Shown: positions 36,440-47,960 of the stretch, in pieces
Position numbering within the stretch: position 1 is the first letter of the stretch
Layout of the letters: every line of letters begins with the position of its first letter
NCBI GenBank assembly: GCA_947095535.1
Contig: OX352774.1
Location: 176,388,200-176,452,199, forward strand
From: Poecilobothrus nobilitatus
Lineage: Eukaryota; Arthropoda; Insecta; Diptera; Dolichopodidae
Direction: 5' to 3'
DNA length: 64,000 nt
Made by a program: the position numbers and the translations under genes
Notes under the pieces: model-generated
Databases searched by the model: none
Told to the model about the DNA's origin: nothing
The model's input: the letters and a program-made list of their open reading frames with translations, nothing else

Positions 36440-37935
36440 TTTCTATCTTAATTATTTTCGAAGATTGGTAGTCCTTGGGAGGTTTGTGACAGCTACCCGA
36501 ATTGCCACTCCAATTCATCGAATCCATCTCAGGAACATAAAGAAAACTTGCCAGAACACCATTCTATTAAATTTAAAGGTTCTACTTTTGTTGGTTTTGG
36601 AGATATGCTCGTTGCTCTTGTGCTCGTCCGGAAGTTTCCAAAATACGAACCCATGGTTCAAATTCTTTCAAATGTCAGTTTCCAATTTTACAGAAAAGGA
36701 AACATAACAGAACACCTTTGTACTAAAAATAAAAGTTCTATCTTTGTTGGTTGTGGAGATATACTCGTTTGCTCTGGGGCTCGTCCGGAAGCTTCCAAGA
36801 TTTGAACCCATGGACCAAATCCTCACAAATTTCAGAAACATAAATCAAACATGAAGGAACACCATTCTGCCTAATTTAAATGTTATATCTTTGTTGCATT
36901 TGGAGATAATATCATTTGCTCTGAGGCTCGTTCGGAAGCTTTTAAAATCCGAACCCAAGGTCCAAATCCTCTTAAATTTCAGAGACATAAATCAAACACG
37001 AAAGAACACCATTGTACCAAATTCAAAGGTTCTACCTTTGTTCGTATTGGATATAATCTCATTTGCTCTGCGGCTCGTTGGGAAGCTTCCAAAATTCGAA
37101 TCCACGGTTCAAATTCTTTCAAATTTAAACCCATGGCCAAATCCTCTCAAATTTCAGAGACTTAAATCAAACATGAAAAAACACCATTCGGCCAAATTTA
37201 AAGGTTATATATTTGTTGCTTTTGGAGATAATCTCATTTGCTCTGGGGCTCGTTCGGAAGCTTCCAAAATCCAAACCCATGGACCACATCCTCTTAAATT
37301 TTAGAGACATAAATCAAACTGGAAGAAACATCATTATAAAAAATTCTAAAAGGTTCTATCTTTATTGGTTTTGGAGATAATCTCGTTTGCTCTGGGGCTC
37401 GTTCGGAAGTTTCCAAAACCCGAACCCATGGACCAAATCTTCTCACATTTCAGAGACTTAAATAAAACATGAAAGAACACCACCCTGCCAAATTTAAAGG
37501 TTATATCTTTGTTGGTTTTGGAGATAATCTCATTTGCTCTGGTGCTCGTTCGGAAGCTTCCAAATCCAAACCCATGGACCAAATCCTCTTAAATTTCAGA
37601 GGCCTAAATCATACATGAAAGAACACCATTCTGCCAAAAGTAAAGGTTATATCTTTATTGGTTTTGGAGATAATCTCATTTGCTCTAGGGCTCGTTCGGA
37701 AGCTTCCAAATCCAAACCCATGGACCAAATCCTCTTAAATTTCAGAGACATAAATCGAACAGGAAGGAACATCATTGTACAAAATTTAAAGGTTCTATCT
37801 TTGTTGGTTTTGGAAATAATCTCATTTGCTCTGGTGCTCGTTCGGAAGCTTCCAAAACCCAAACCCATGGACCAAATCCTCTTAAATTTCAGAGACATAA
37901 ATCGAACGGGAAGAAACATCATTGTACAAAATTTG
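36440..37935 (+). repeat. ~147-bp tandem repeat array, nine units plus one degenerate
   Basis: The anchor 'ttttggagataatctcattt' recurs with its GGAGATA at 36599, 36755, 36902, 37049, 37224, 37373, 37520, 37666 and 37812. Steps are 156, 147, 147, 175, 149, 147, 146 and 146 bases. The 175-base step holds an extra ~28-base internal duplication. Each unit also has 'ctcgttcggaagcttccaaa', 'cccatggaccaaatcctctt' and 'aatttcagagacataaatc'. Later units are more alike than the first two, so the array probably grew from its 3' side. Since 147 is a multiple of three, stretches stay open: 137 codons at 36891-37304 and 135 at 37534-37941, plus antisense frames. They have no start context or motif and look incidental. 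Confidence 0.95.
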
Positions 37936-38004
37936 ATATAGTAGTAACCTACTATATAAATTTCATCAAGATAGCATCATTATTTTTTGAGTTATCGTGC
38001 GTAC

Positions 38005-38024
38005 GGACGGACGGACGGACGGAC
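38005..38024 (+). repeat. (GGAC)5 tract in element tail
   Basis: Five perfect GGAC units, followed by the core 'atcgctaaatcgactccgg' shared in outline with the F1 and F2 tails. Confidence 0.95.
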
Positions 38025-38128
38025 ATCGCTAAATCGACTCCGGCGGTGATCCTGATTCAGAATATATATACATGTCTATACCTAACTCGCTTCCTTTTGG
38101 TGGTTACAAACACCATACCAAAGTTAAT

Positions 38129-38155
38129 ATACCCTATACTTTAGGTGTAGGGTAT
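38129..38155 (+). repeat. terminal hairpin of the 147-bp-repeat element
   Basis: ATACCCTATAC (38129-38139) pairs with GTGTAGGGTAT (38145-38155) with one G-T pair, around a 5-base loop. Its right arm is also the partner of the left terminal word at 36278. Helitron-like elements typically carry a hairpin near the 3' end, though usually followed by CTRR, which is not evident here. Confidence 0.8.
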
Positions 38156-39320
38156 AAAAATTGATAATATAAACATCACAGCAGATCCGTTAACGTGATC
38201 TAACCGAACAATAAACTATGACGTACATACTGTATTTCTTTTTTGTTACATAAAAAAATGTCATGATAATGATATCTCCGTAAATATTAAAAAATTATTT
38301 TCCACTTTAAAAATTTTGTGCTTCAAATTGAGATTCTCGATAATCTTTTTTAACTTTCAAATAATATAAAAGTATACTTTTCCTTACAACAAAAAAAAAA
38401 AAACCTTTGCAAATCCTTTTTAGTTTATTTGATGAGTTTAAAAATAGTTTAAGTACAGTTTTGTCACGTATTTCATAAAAAAAAAACTCAGAAAACACAA
38501 AAAAAAAAAAAACAGAACAATAATAAAAAATTTAAAACTGGATGATATCCAATAACATTAAAATGTTTAAGTTTACAGAAATATGGTAAGGAGTTTTAAA
38601 AGTCTTAATAAAATTTAAGAAAAATAAATAATAATGTCTTGTACTTTACCTTAAAAATTTGTTAAAATTATTATTTTTTTTTTTTTTGAAATTTCTTCAG
38701 AATTTTTAAATCTTACCTGTAATTAAAAAGAAAAAGTTTTTATTAGAATTATTAAAAATATTGTATTTAAATGTTTAATAGGATGACAGTAATAAAATCA
38801 GAATTGGAACAGATTATGTATTTATTGATAGTTTAAATATTTAGCAACAATAAAATTGTATGATATCAGGATATGCATATTTTTCGTTTTTAAGGTCTTA
38901 AAGGATTAAATGAAAAGTTGTTTTTTTTTAAATTAAAATGTTTATAATCGTTCCATTTAGTATAAATATTCATTTTAATCTTTCTTTCAATTTACCCCAT
39001 TTATTTATTATTTATTATAATTTTTTTTCCCTTTCAACTCCTAGTATAGTGCATTTATTAAGTTATATTTATTGTTTATATTTGACTAAGTTTTAGTTTT
39101 TTGAATCATTAAGTTCACTTAGCCGTTGATTAAACGGCTATAATACTCAGCTCGACTATAATACAAAACTATGGAACACAAACATATTTATTTGAGCGCC
39201 ATCTTTAATTTGATACAGAAATTTTTTTAATTTTTTTTTTATTTTATATATTACGATGTGATATTAATTATAGGATATAATATACTTATTATTTGTTTTT
39301 TTATAATAAAAAAAAATCTA
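38156..39320. other. AT-rich sequence, no gene
   Basis: AT-rich with A/T runs. An 8-bp hairpin, TAGCCGTT/AACGGCTA with loop 'gatta', lies at about 39119-39139. The 63-codon minus-strand frame at 38307-38498 is low-complexity. Confidence 0.4.
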
Positions 39321-39423
39321 TATTATTCTTTCTATAATCTATATTTGTATGATTCAGTCGCGGATTAACTCTATTATACTTTCCATAATCCATAATCTAT
39401 ATGATGCAGTTGCGGTTTTAACT
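39321..39423 (+). repeat. ~52-bp tandem duplication, diverged
   Basis: 'attattctttctataatcta' with 'gattcagtcgcggattaact' is followed directly by 'attatactttccataatcca' with 'gatgcagttgcggttttaac'. The two units are alike but diverged, so this duplication is older than the one at 33267. Confidence 0.75.
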
Positions 39424-40029
39424 GGAGACTTTTCTAATGAAAGATCGGTATATTCATTACACTATTGACTGGATAGTTATTATAATTGAAGACAATAAAA
39501 TAAAATGTAAATTAAAAGTTTGAAATCATTAAACTTCAAATAATCCCTTTACTTTCTGAAATTGTTACATATAGGTGCTAGACTTATATCAAGGTGATTA
39601 TACAAATGAATAACAGTCATAAACATAGCATTTCTCGGCAACATATATTTTATCTCGTCTTTAAGTATTTAAAATTTTATTTTGTTCCAAATGCATTTAC
39701 TTTTCCAAAATCTCTTCATCAACTTAAATAAAATATATATATATATATATATTTGGTTATGCAATTTCAATTGCGGTTTGAAATTTACCATAGGCCAACA
39801 GATCTTTTATTTCTATCATGCGTTTATCGGGAATAGTAATTCAAAGAATATTGAAATTTAAAAGAACATAAGTGCATTGCGATATAATTAAGAAATGTTA
39901 AAAAAAAAATCAAGGTTAAATTCTAAATAACAAATTGTCTGCTTAATCTTAGCAGTAAATATCCGAGGTTCGTTAATTTTCTTAAATACATAAATGAATT
40001 ACAAAAATTGATAAAATTTTACAATATGT
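39424..40029. other. AT-rich sequence, no gene
   Basis: Includes an (AT)11-type run at 39734-39752. Nothing else recognised. Confidence 0.35.
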
Positions 40030-40115
40030 ATTTAAAAAAATAATTCAGAGTAATTTTATAGTTTGTTACAAAATAGGACAGGATACCCTTTTTTCAGAAT
40101 ATGTATAAAAAAATA
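40030..40115. repeat. F3 core fragment
   Basis: 'agtttgttacaaaataggac' followed by 'cccttttttcagaatatgta' matches the loop of the F3 palindrome at 12325-12370 in the same order. Confidence 0.5.
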
Positions 40116-40859
40116 CATTTTTGCTTTTTTATCCATTTTCTAAGCAATTTATTAGACATGTATGTATAATTAAGTGTGTGTAAGGAATCTTTCAGGTAAG
40201 TATGTATTAATAGGGTAGTTCTCGTTAAATTGAGCGCTAATAGGACTCTAGGAAAGGAAAATAAAGAGTCAAATTAAATTTTAAAGAGTTTTAAGAAAAG
40301 CCATCTTAATCACGTCATCGGCTACAGTCACTTTAGGGAAACTTACATTGATGTCACAGGCTAACTAAGAATATCACAAGGTTGCCCAAAAAATTTAATT
40401 TTTTATTCAACCTTAACAATAAAATATTTTTATATACTTATGCCACATTTTTAAATATAGAAAATTTAAATCTAATTAAAATTTTAATAAACAACACATT
40501 ATTTAAATTGTATTATATATTTGAATTTTTCAATACCTATTCTTTCTTCATCTTTGTAACAATCTTTAGCATAAAATAAAATTATCCATAAAATATTGTA
40601 AAAGGCTTTAAATTTGTTAAATTTTTGTCATAATATTTTTATGAAGGTTTAAAACGAGATCTCTTGATTTTTTTTTTCCTCCAAAAATGTCGATCTTCCA
40701 AAATGAGAAAATGTTGAAAAAAAACATCGATTTTTCTATTTTTTTATTTTTTTTTCGTCGAAAATATGGTTGTAATGCTTTATTTTTGAAATATTTGTGG
40801 AAATAAATTATTTTTCATATGAAACTGTGAAAATTAAATTTTTAATTTTGAAATAGGTA
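40116..40859. other. AT-rich sequence, no gene
   Basis: The 65-codon frame at 40382-40579 is hydrophobic/asparagine-rich and follows background composition. No motif seen. Confidence 0.35.
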
Positions 40860-40869
40860 TACACTATAC

Positions 40870-41200
40870 ATAAGTATTGGATTTTAGAGTTGGATTCAAA
40901 ATTAGAGTTTCAATAATTTTATTGGTGGGAGTCATTCAAAATTTTTTTTTTTTTAAATAGAAGCGCATATACTGCTAAAAATGACAAAGTTAGTAGAAAT
41001 GACATAATTTTTACAAAATTTACTATTTTTCATAAAGAATATGAAAATTTAATCCTTTTGTATGGAGGCCTGTCCGTAAACATTGACATACTATTAGAAT
41101 TAATTTTAGAGTTGGATTTAAAATCAGGATTGCCTCTTTTTTCTAGTATATATTTATTCAGATATATATAAGTATATATAGGGATTTTTAATTAGCAGTG
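40870..41200. repeat. F3-related direct repeats
   Basis: 'ttttagagttggattcaaaa' near 40884 recurs as 'ttttagagttggatttaaaa' near 41104. The second copy is followed by 'tcaggattgcctcttttttc', a version of the F3 core, and an 'atatatataag' stretch. It is a decayed copy of the palindromic family, now with arms in direct orientation. Confidence 0.55.
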
Positions 41201-42107
41201 ATTTTATTTAGTAGATATAAAATTAGAGCTTCAATAAAATTAGTCGAAAATTCTTTACTTTTAAAAGTTGACATTTTTGTCCAAGTCGACATGGAAGTCG
41301 ATATTTTAAAATTTACATTTTCAAAAATCGCTAAATTATTTAAATCGACATTTTTGTATCGAATTTTGTGAATCAACAGTTTGAAAATGATGGACATAAC
41401 TTAGACGACCCGTTAAAAGTCTTTGGAAATTCTCTATAATTATGTTGATTTTATAATTTCTATGAAATACATTGGTACTATTATGATTGGTAAAAAAATT
41501 TCCAAAGGATATTATTTTGTTTGTTTTTTTTTTTTTTCTTGTTTTATATATAATAAAGAGAAGTATTTAGATTAAATACCCGGAGATTTCAATAGCATAT
41601 AAAACAACTGCTTGAAAAATAATAATTCTTGTAAATGTTAACGAATATAACAAATTTCCTTATATTAAAACTAATTGTACTGCTTAGATGTGCTAATCAT
41701 CTTAAACAAATGATCAGTTTAACCATTTAACCAATTTTTCACTCTTTTTATGGTATAGAGGTTCTTTAGTTTTGTTTTTTTTTTTTTTTTTTTTGTTCGT
41801 CCATTTGAAATTATGATGAAAGCACAGGAACAGAAAGAGAGAAATGAGATTCGTTGAAACCAAAATAAATCCAAAATAATTTTTCTTAATTGTCTCTAAA
41901 GAGGATAGAAAATAAAAAAAAAAACTAAAAACAGTTCCTTGGAGAATATTGAAGAAAAAAAAAATGGAAAAGCTATAATAATTATTAATTGTACATAAGA
42001 ATAAGGAAGGACAAGAATTTTATTTACGGATTTTTATTTACTTATATTCAAGTTGTTAACATTTTCCCCTATATTTCGTTTTATTTTTATTTACTTCCTT
42101 TCTCGTA
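41201..42107. other. AT-rich sequence, no gene
   Basis: Short words such as 'tcgacatttttgt' recur at 41270-41355. A long T-run lies near 41776-41794. The 69-codon minus-strand frame at 41188-41397 is not recognisable. Confidence 0.35.
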
Positions 42108-42122
42108 GGGGGGGGGGGGGGG
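42108..42122 (+). repeat. G15 homopolymer
   Basis: Fifteen consecutive G residues, the only long G run in a window otherwise full of A and T runs. It is a possible G-quadruplex or a hypermutable tract. Confidence 0.97.
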
Positions 42123-42560
42123 TAGAATGCGGAAAAAAAAATGTTTAAGGTAGAAAATAATATGTAATATGTTTTTTTTTTTTTTTTGTTATATTTCCTG
42201 GTTATAATGGACGTATTCTTTTGAACTCATATTATGTATATATAACCCCATCTTCCTCTTCTTATATTTTGATGATCATCAATGTAAAAATAATGGTAAT
42301 TATGTTTAGGTATAATAAAAGTATTTGGAAAAGAAACAATAAAGAATCATATTAATTTTTTTTTTGTAGTATTTGTTCGGGAATTAAAAAAATAATTACT
42401 TACACTAAAATGTTGTAATATTTTCAATAATTAAATAATTTTTATTACGAAATTTATGTTCGTAGTTATATCCTTGTAACTTGAATTTAATAATTTATTT
42501 TTTAACGATATTGTAAATATTTTTGTATAGCTTTCAATAATAGAAATGTAAGTAAAAACG

Positions 42561-43060
42561 AACAAGGTAGAAATTAATTAAGTTTTTAAAATGTACATTT
42601 TCTAAAAGCCAATAAAAACAGTTCAGATATGATTTGTATCAAAGTTTGGGAATTTTCTTAGAATTTTATATGTATGAAAAATTGTAAAAAATCGTGAGAT
42701 ACTTAACCGAATGCATAAAACAGAGGTAGAATTTAAATCTTACTTTTTCAATCAAAATCTACATCTGATCTAATATAGTTTTGTTTGAAAATGTGAGATT
42801 TGAGTTCAAATTCAGTTTTATGCATTCAACTAATTTTCTTCAATTTTAAGAAAATCCTATATAAGACAGGCTATATTAACATGTGTAAAATTAGAATGTT
42901 GAGACTTTAGTTTTCATACTTTTTACTATGAAGATATTTTTACAGATGTCAAGTTCCACATGGCTATGTAAAAATAGTATATTTTCAAATTTTTTTACCC
43001 TTAATAGTTCTTAAACAGGAAGAAAAAAGAACGAAATTTTCAAATTTTAACCACTACTGT
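42561..43060 (+). mobile_element. F1 dispersed element interrupted by a MITE
   Basis: It starts 'aacaaggtagaaattaatta' like the copy at 46144, continues with 'gtttttaaaatgtacatttt', is broken at 42703-42833, and resumes with 'aaaatcctatataagacagg'. Next come 'tttttacagatgtcaagttc' and 'cttaatagttcttaaacagg'. The 3' half is missing. The join defines the MITE boundaries. Confidence 0.75.
42703..42833. mobile_element. 131-bp MITE inserted in F1
   Basis: The ends are inverted copies, TTARYYGAATGCATAAAAC read inward. The similarity continues inward ('aatttaaatctta' against 'aactcaaatctca'), so nearly the whole element is one palindrome. It interrupts an F1 copy, which fixes its limits. The flanking TTA...TAA suggests a 2-3 base target duplication, but the palindromic end makes this uncertain. 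A relative lies at 48949-49070. Confidence 0.85.
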
Positions 43061-45090
43061 GAAAAATGTACAAAGAAAACTAAAAAATTTAGAAAATGTT
43101 CTTAATACAGCTCAACATCAATTAGTTTATTTATTTTTTTATGATTGTTTAGTTTAAAGAATTTTACAATTAGTTTCTTATAGATAAATTTCATTTGATC
43201 AGTGACATTGTGCATAAGTGGATCAGTCTTTTAGGCGAAAGGTGTGGGATTAAATGTCGGTTCAGGTCAAAATATTATATGGAATATAATAATAATAATG
43301 TTAACAAAAATTGCACTGCAAACACATCTGAAAAGGAAAGGTTGATTTATTTCCTCATGACAATTCACATTGTATGAGGTGATGGAACCAAAATATATTA
43401 ATAATAATTAAGTTATAAATTTATTTATCATTATAATTAATACTTCAATAATTAAATTAAATTAAATTAAAATAATAAGATTGACATTAAATTATATTAA
43501 TTTTTATTTATTGCCAATCCTATTTCTATAAATACATTAATTTGTCCCGTAGTTCAAATGCTGTGATGTGTAGTAATGATCATATTAGAAGATATATGTA
43601 AGACTTTAGAATTCGTGTTAAAATTAATTTTATTTAAAAAAATATGAGCTTATTTATTGTAAGTATTTACTATTTCTCTACATCATTTGTCTCATTTCTA
43701 AGATTTAAAGTTCTACATCAGTTGCCTGTTTTCTAAGTTCTAAGCTTTAGTGAATCAAGTTTAAAATATTCTATTTCAGAGCTATAATTATTGTGTCATA
43801 GATTTCTTAAAGTAAAACAAAGAAAAATGTTTTTTTTTTTTCGATTAGATTCAATTTTGTTCACATGAGTTTGATGAAAAGGGGACCATACTTAACTAAT
43901 ATATTCTTAAGTAGGTTTAATGAAACAGAAATAATGGAATTTAAGAGTATAAGCATACTTAAATTTCTTTTATTGCCGATTAAATTCTTTTGAGCCCTTT
44001 CTAGTATCTCTATTATTTGATATAAAAAATATTTCTAAGTATCCTTTATTAGATTTGAAAAAAACAGTCTTTCTAATTTTGTAACAAAACCTAACATACC
44101 AAATATCCAATTTTATTTAATGAATTCAATTTTAAGCTCTTTCAATTTTTTTTCACTTTAAGGTTATGAAACAAAAATTTTATTTTATTTAATAAAACTG
44201 GGTACTTACGAAATTCAAGGAAAAATTCTTCATATTTTATAAACAAAAAAAAAAAGGAGAAAATTACACATCCTAAAATAAGGCAACTTTTTTCGATAAA
44301 AATCAAAGGTTTGAAGAAGAACAAAAAAAATTCCATTTCTTCATTTACATCCATATATAGACCGATTGTTTCTTATATGTATAACACAAAATTAAGTCTT
44401 GATTATAATCCTCCAAAAAAAAAAAAAAACATTTTTACAAGGTTTGATATAAGAAAAAATATGAATAATAAAATATATTTAATTGCTCCCTAATTGTAAC
44501 ATGACTTTTCAAGTATGTACATACATATGTATGTATGTTGCCTTGATACTGTTTCCATCAGCATTCATAAATTGTATAAATTTTTGTTAACGTTCCGGGA
44601 TTTTTGTTCTTTTTTTTTTGTATGGTAAGCAATAAAATAACTTTATTTGCCATGAGAAACATAATTAAATCCCTTTGGGACGTATTTATTTTCCTTGTTC
44701 TTCTTTTTTCTTTTGTTTTTTGTTACTTGCTTTAATTTCATAATAACTTTTCTTTAGGGTGTGGAATTTTCTCTTTACTTCTTTTTTTTGTTTTTTTTTT
44801 CCTTTTACTAAATACGATTAAAATTTAAGACACAAAGAAAAAAAAAATTATAAAATATAAAAAGATATTTATATACACCTTTAACGATAAATTAACACAT
44901 AAATAGGTACATTAAAGGTAAGCATCATATCACAACATTGCATCAACCAAAAAAAAAAAAAAATAAATAAATAAAACTGTATGTATTGTATTTGTATAAA
45001 TGGATATTATGTATATGATAAATGGTATATTATGGAAATGGAGCCCAATTCAATCAGTATAAATATAATATTACAACAAAGTATGCTGGA
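43061..45090. other. AT-rich stretch, no gene
   Basis: AT-rich. An 'acatacatatgtatgtatg' palindrome lies at 44520-44538. The 60- and 70-codon frames at 43195, 44142 and 44311 have no recognisable motif. Confidence 0.4.
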
Positions 45091-45097
45091 ATCGCAT

Positions 45098-45257
45098 TAA
45101 CTCCCGAATAAAAATGAAATAAATTTTCCAACAGTTGAATAATTTCCAAAATAGAAAATTAATTTCCCCAAGAAATTAATTAACTCCCCAATTTTAATTC
45201 TTTCTTATTATTATATTATTTAGTTTTTTTTTTGGCAGATACTGCATTGGGGAGTTA
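45098..45257. repeat. TAACTCCCCAAT palindrome
   Basis: TAACTCCCGAAT at 45098-45109, TAACTCCCCAAT at 45181-45192 and the exact inverse ATTGGGGAGTTA at 45246-45257. The last two form a perfect 12-bp inverted pair. The GC-rich arm in AT-rich context resembles the ends of the palindromes at 12739 and 23612. Confidence 0.75.
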
Positions 45258-46144
45258 TTTCATATAGCCTAAAATCTACTACCTATTACTTGTCAGTGAT
45301 CAGCCACCAATTTAGTTCTGTACCTTATGTAATACTAGTTTTAGTTAAATAAATCGGGTATAGGGTCAGCAAAGCATCAATTGAAACAAACGTAGCTTTA
45401 AATAATTCATTTGAAAGAAAATAAACTTAAAAGGTTTAAAGGTTTCCTTATTGAAACGGGACATTTAATCTTTTCTTAAAGATAAAGAACGTCAAATAGC
45501 TTTTAAACTAGAAATTATTCTATTTCATTTTCAGCTTGGGTCAATTCTGCAACATTTACTTTAATTTCCTTCTGTTATTTTAATGTAATCATTATTAATT
45601 TATAACGGTAACGCTAACGCGCTTTAAATAAATAGCAGTTATTTTAATATTTTTGTCGAATACTGTACAAAACATCCCATTCAATTTATTTATGTATTTT
45701 TATTTCAACGTTCACAAAAAAAAAATATATTTTTTCCTTTGCAATTTTACAGGTAACAGAAAATTATAGGTATAAATTATATATGGCAAATACTTACAAT
45801 TTTAAGCCTCCAAAATTTTCTGAATATTTTATGCCTTAGTGCTTTAAATCATTTATTGGGCTTATTGTTTCTGTTTTTTGTTTTATTATTTACTATACAT
45901 ATTATCACCACCAAATACCACCCATATAATTTTCAAATTTTTCTTTATTTTGAAGGAAGAAGAAAAACAGCAATTTGAGCCAGCCCATGTTTTTTTTTTG
46001 TTTTTATCGGATTCTCTATGCTTTTTTTATATGTTACAATTTTCTTTTCCAAAGAAAATTATTTTTCTGTTATCAAAATTTAACAAATTATTTATATAAT
46101 ATCAAAAACTACTTATATTATAATACTTATATGTAATAAAAAAA
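45258..46144. other. AT-rich sequence, no gene
   Basis: A modestly richer patch lies at 45290-45400. The 73-codon frame at 45878-46099 is phenylalanine-rich background. Confidence 0.35.
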
Positions 46145-46960
46145 CAAGGTAGAAAGTAAATCAACGGTTTTTAAAAGCGCACATTTCCAAAAGACAATAC
46201 AAACTGTTTAGAATTGTGACTTTTGCACAAAAATTATTATGCTAATTTGAAAATTTGATTTAATAAGAAAAAACCTGAAAATAGGACTTTTCTGGAATTT
46301 TGAGGGGCGGTAAGTTCGGAATCCTATATAACTAAGAAAAACCCTTAACACGCGTAAAAATATATTATTGACCCTTTAATTTTCATGTCTTGCCGAAGAA
46401 AACTTTTTACAGGTGCATAAGTTATAAGTGTCTAAAAATAACAAATTTTCAATTTTTGAGGGGGTGGTACAAATAAAATTTTCTGAGCAAACTTATAGTA
46501 ATTCTAAAAGTTCTTTCTTGCCTCAAAATTTAAAGCCCCTATCTAAAAGCGTGCCGAAGTTATGGAGGTAGAAAAATCATGCAAAATTTGGTTTTCACAT
46601 AACGGTAAATTTAAATACTAAATTTATATACAATTTTGATATTGATTTGTAAAGGTAAAAAAAATTCCTGTCGAATGGCGTTTTCAGATTGAAAAAATGC
46701 AGAACATGAAATATACGCGTTTAAAAATAAGGCTTTATCAAAGTTTCAGGGGCTGTAGCTCCCTGATGGATGGGGCTACATGAAAAAGTTCTTCCACAAA
46801 ATTAATTTTTTTTATGAAACCCATGGTTACATTTTTTTTTTCTATCTTTAACGGTGTGGAAGTTTTGTAAACAGACGGAGAGACGGACGGACAGAGTGAA
46901 ACTAATTTTTTGAGTGGCACATTTTTCAAAATTTTTTTGGAAATGTGCTAAAAAATAAAA
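46145..46960 (+). mobile_element. F1 dispersed element, best full-length copy
   Basis: This copy starts with 'caaggtagaaagtaaatcaa', has 'gtttttaaaagcgcacattt' and 'gggcggtaagttcggaatcc', then 'taagaaaaacccttaacacg'. Further on are 'cttgccgaagaaaacttttt', 'agcgtgccgaagttatggag', 'tcacataacggtaaattta' and 'tcctgtcgaatggcgttttc'. It ends with 'caggggctgtagctccctga', 'tggatggggctac' and the tail 'gttttgtaaacagacggaga' plus a degenerate GGAC tract. At about 815 bp it is a useful reference for the family. The 63-codon minus-strand frame at 46738-46929 lies in its tail and is incidental. Confidence 0.85.
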
Positions 46961-47099
46961 ACAAACTAAAATTTATAACAAATTGGTAAAAATAAAATGA
47001 AATACTATATTTAACCAAAAAATTCAATTCGTATCATTTAACTTCAGAGATATTTTATTTTATCGAGTATATTTATATACACGTATAATATAGGAACAT
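46961..47099. other. AT-rich spacer
   Basis: Short AT-rich sequence between the F1 and F2 copies. Confidence 0.3.
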
Positions 47100-47960
47100 A
47101 GTTCAAGGAGATAATAATAATGCAATTACGATTGTGACACCTTAGAGGAGATGAAACAGATTTAGAAATGTATGATGTACATATATTCTTGCTTTTGTGA
47201 GTTTTAATACAAATATTTAATGCATCTTTTTATCAAATTTTATAAAGATAGAGATTTTTAGAAAAGATTTTTAAAAATTTTTTCACAATATATCATTTTT
47301 GACAGGTTTGAAAGTGACATTTGATAGTCAACAACGTTTACATTTAAAATAGTTCAAAAGAAAAAAATAATATGTTGTTTTCAAAACATTAACAAATTAT
47401 AGCCGAAAAAGCAAATGCGTAAGTTTCGAAAAATTATACATATTTTTTTTTTCATATTTATGTTAAAATAAACTTTTAAAATCAAGTTAACTAAATCGAC
47501 AAATCAATAAAAAAATGCAGCTAATTTAGATGAGTGCGTGAAATCACCAGAAACGTACGATAACTCAAAATATAATGGAGCTACAATTCTGAAATTTTTA
47601 TCATTTTAGTTTTATATAAATGCCCAGCTTAACTATTGAAATTAAAGAAGTTCGATCAGGGGGGGCGATGCAACTTTTTTTTTTATATGATGAGAATGAC
47701 TCAATGTCTATGTAAACTGGATATTTAAAATTTTGCCAAATGAAGTTTAATTTTATACTATGACGAATGTTACAACTTGGTATTTAAAAGAGCTGCGTAC
47801 ATCTGAAATTTTATAAATTTTGATTAAGTTTTATGATAACAGTTGCTCTAAATTTTGATTGGTTTGGTGCAAAGGGATCGAATAAACCATTATAGAAACA
47901 TTATAATATATTATGTATTATGTTCCTGCGGATATACTACAGCTAATATAGTCAAGTCTA
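47100..47960 (-). mobile_element. F2 dispersed element, reverse, interrupted
   Basis: The element's 5' side is at about 47960 ('gtatatccgcaggaa' on the minus strand) and its tail at about 47100-47145 ('taaggtgtcacaatcgtaat'). Matching the copy at 34849-35487, the tail blocks 'gtgacacctt' and 'acgataactcaaaa' should be ~85 bases apart. Here they are more than 400 apart, so about 325 extra bases (somewhere in 47150-47555) are inserted or diverged. The 61-codon frame at 47855-48040 is incidental. Confidence 0.65.

Larger units (their letters stand above)
36278..38155 (+). mobile_element. Helitron/mini-me-like element with internal 147-bp tandem array
   Basis: A 13-bp inverted pair closes the element: ATACCCTACACCT at 36278-36290 and AGGTGTAGGGTAT at 38143-38155. 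Inside are a ~150-bp head, a degenerate unit, nine units of about 147 bp (36599-37935) and a tail. The tail runs 'ttttgagttatcgtgcgtac', five GGAC repeats, 'aatcgactccggcggtgatc', an 'aatatatatac' tract and a terminal hairpin. A (TA)n plus (GGAC)n layout with a conserved core is the hallmark of mini-me-like elements of flies. Terminal inverted words plus central tandem repeats also recall DINE-type Helitron derivatives. Those assignments are inference; no transposase or helicase is encoded. Confidence 0.8.

Noticed and set aside
36891..37941. Open frames of 135-137 codons as a repeat-protein gene
   Set aside because: They result from a 147-bp tandem repeat in a transposon-like element, exist on both strands and lack any known motif or start context.
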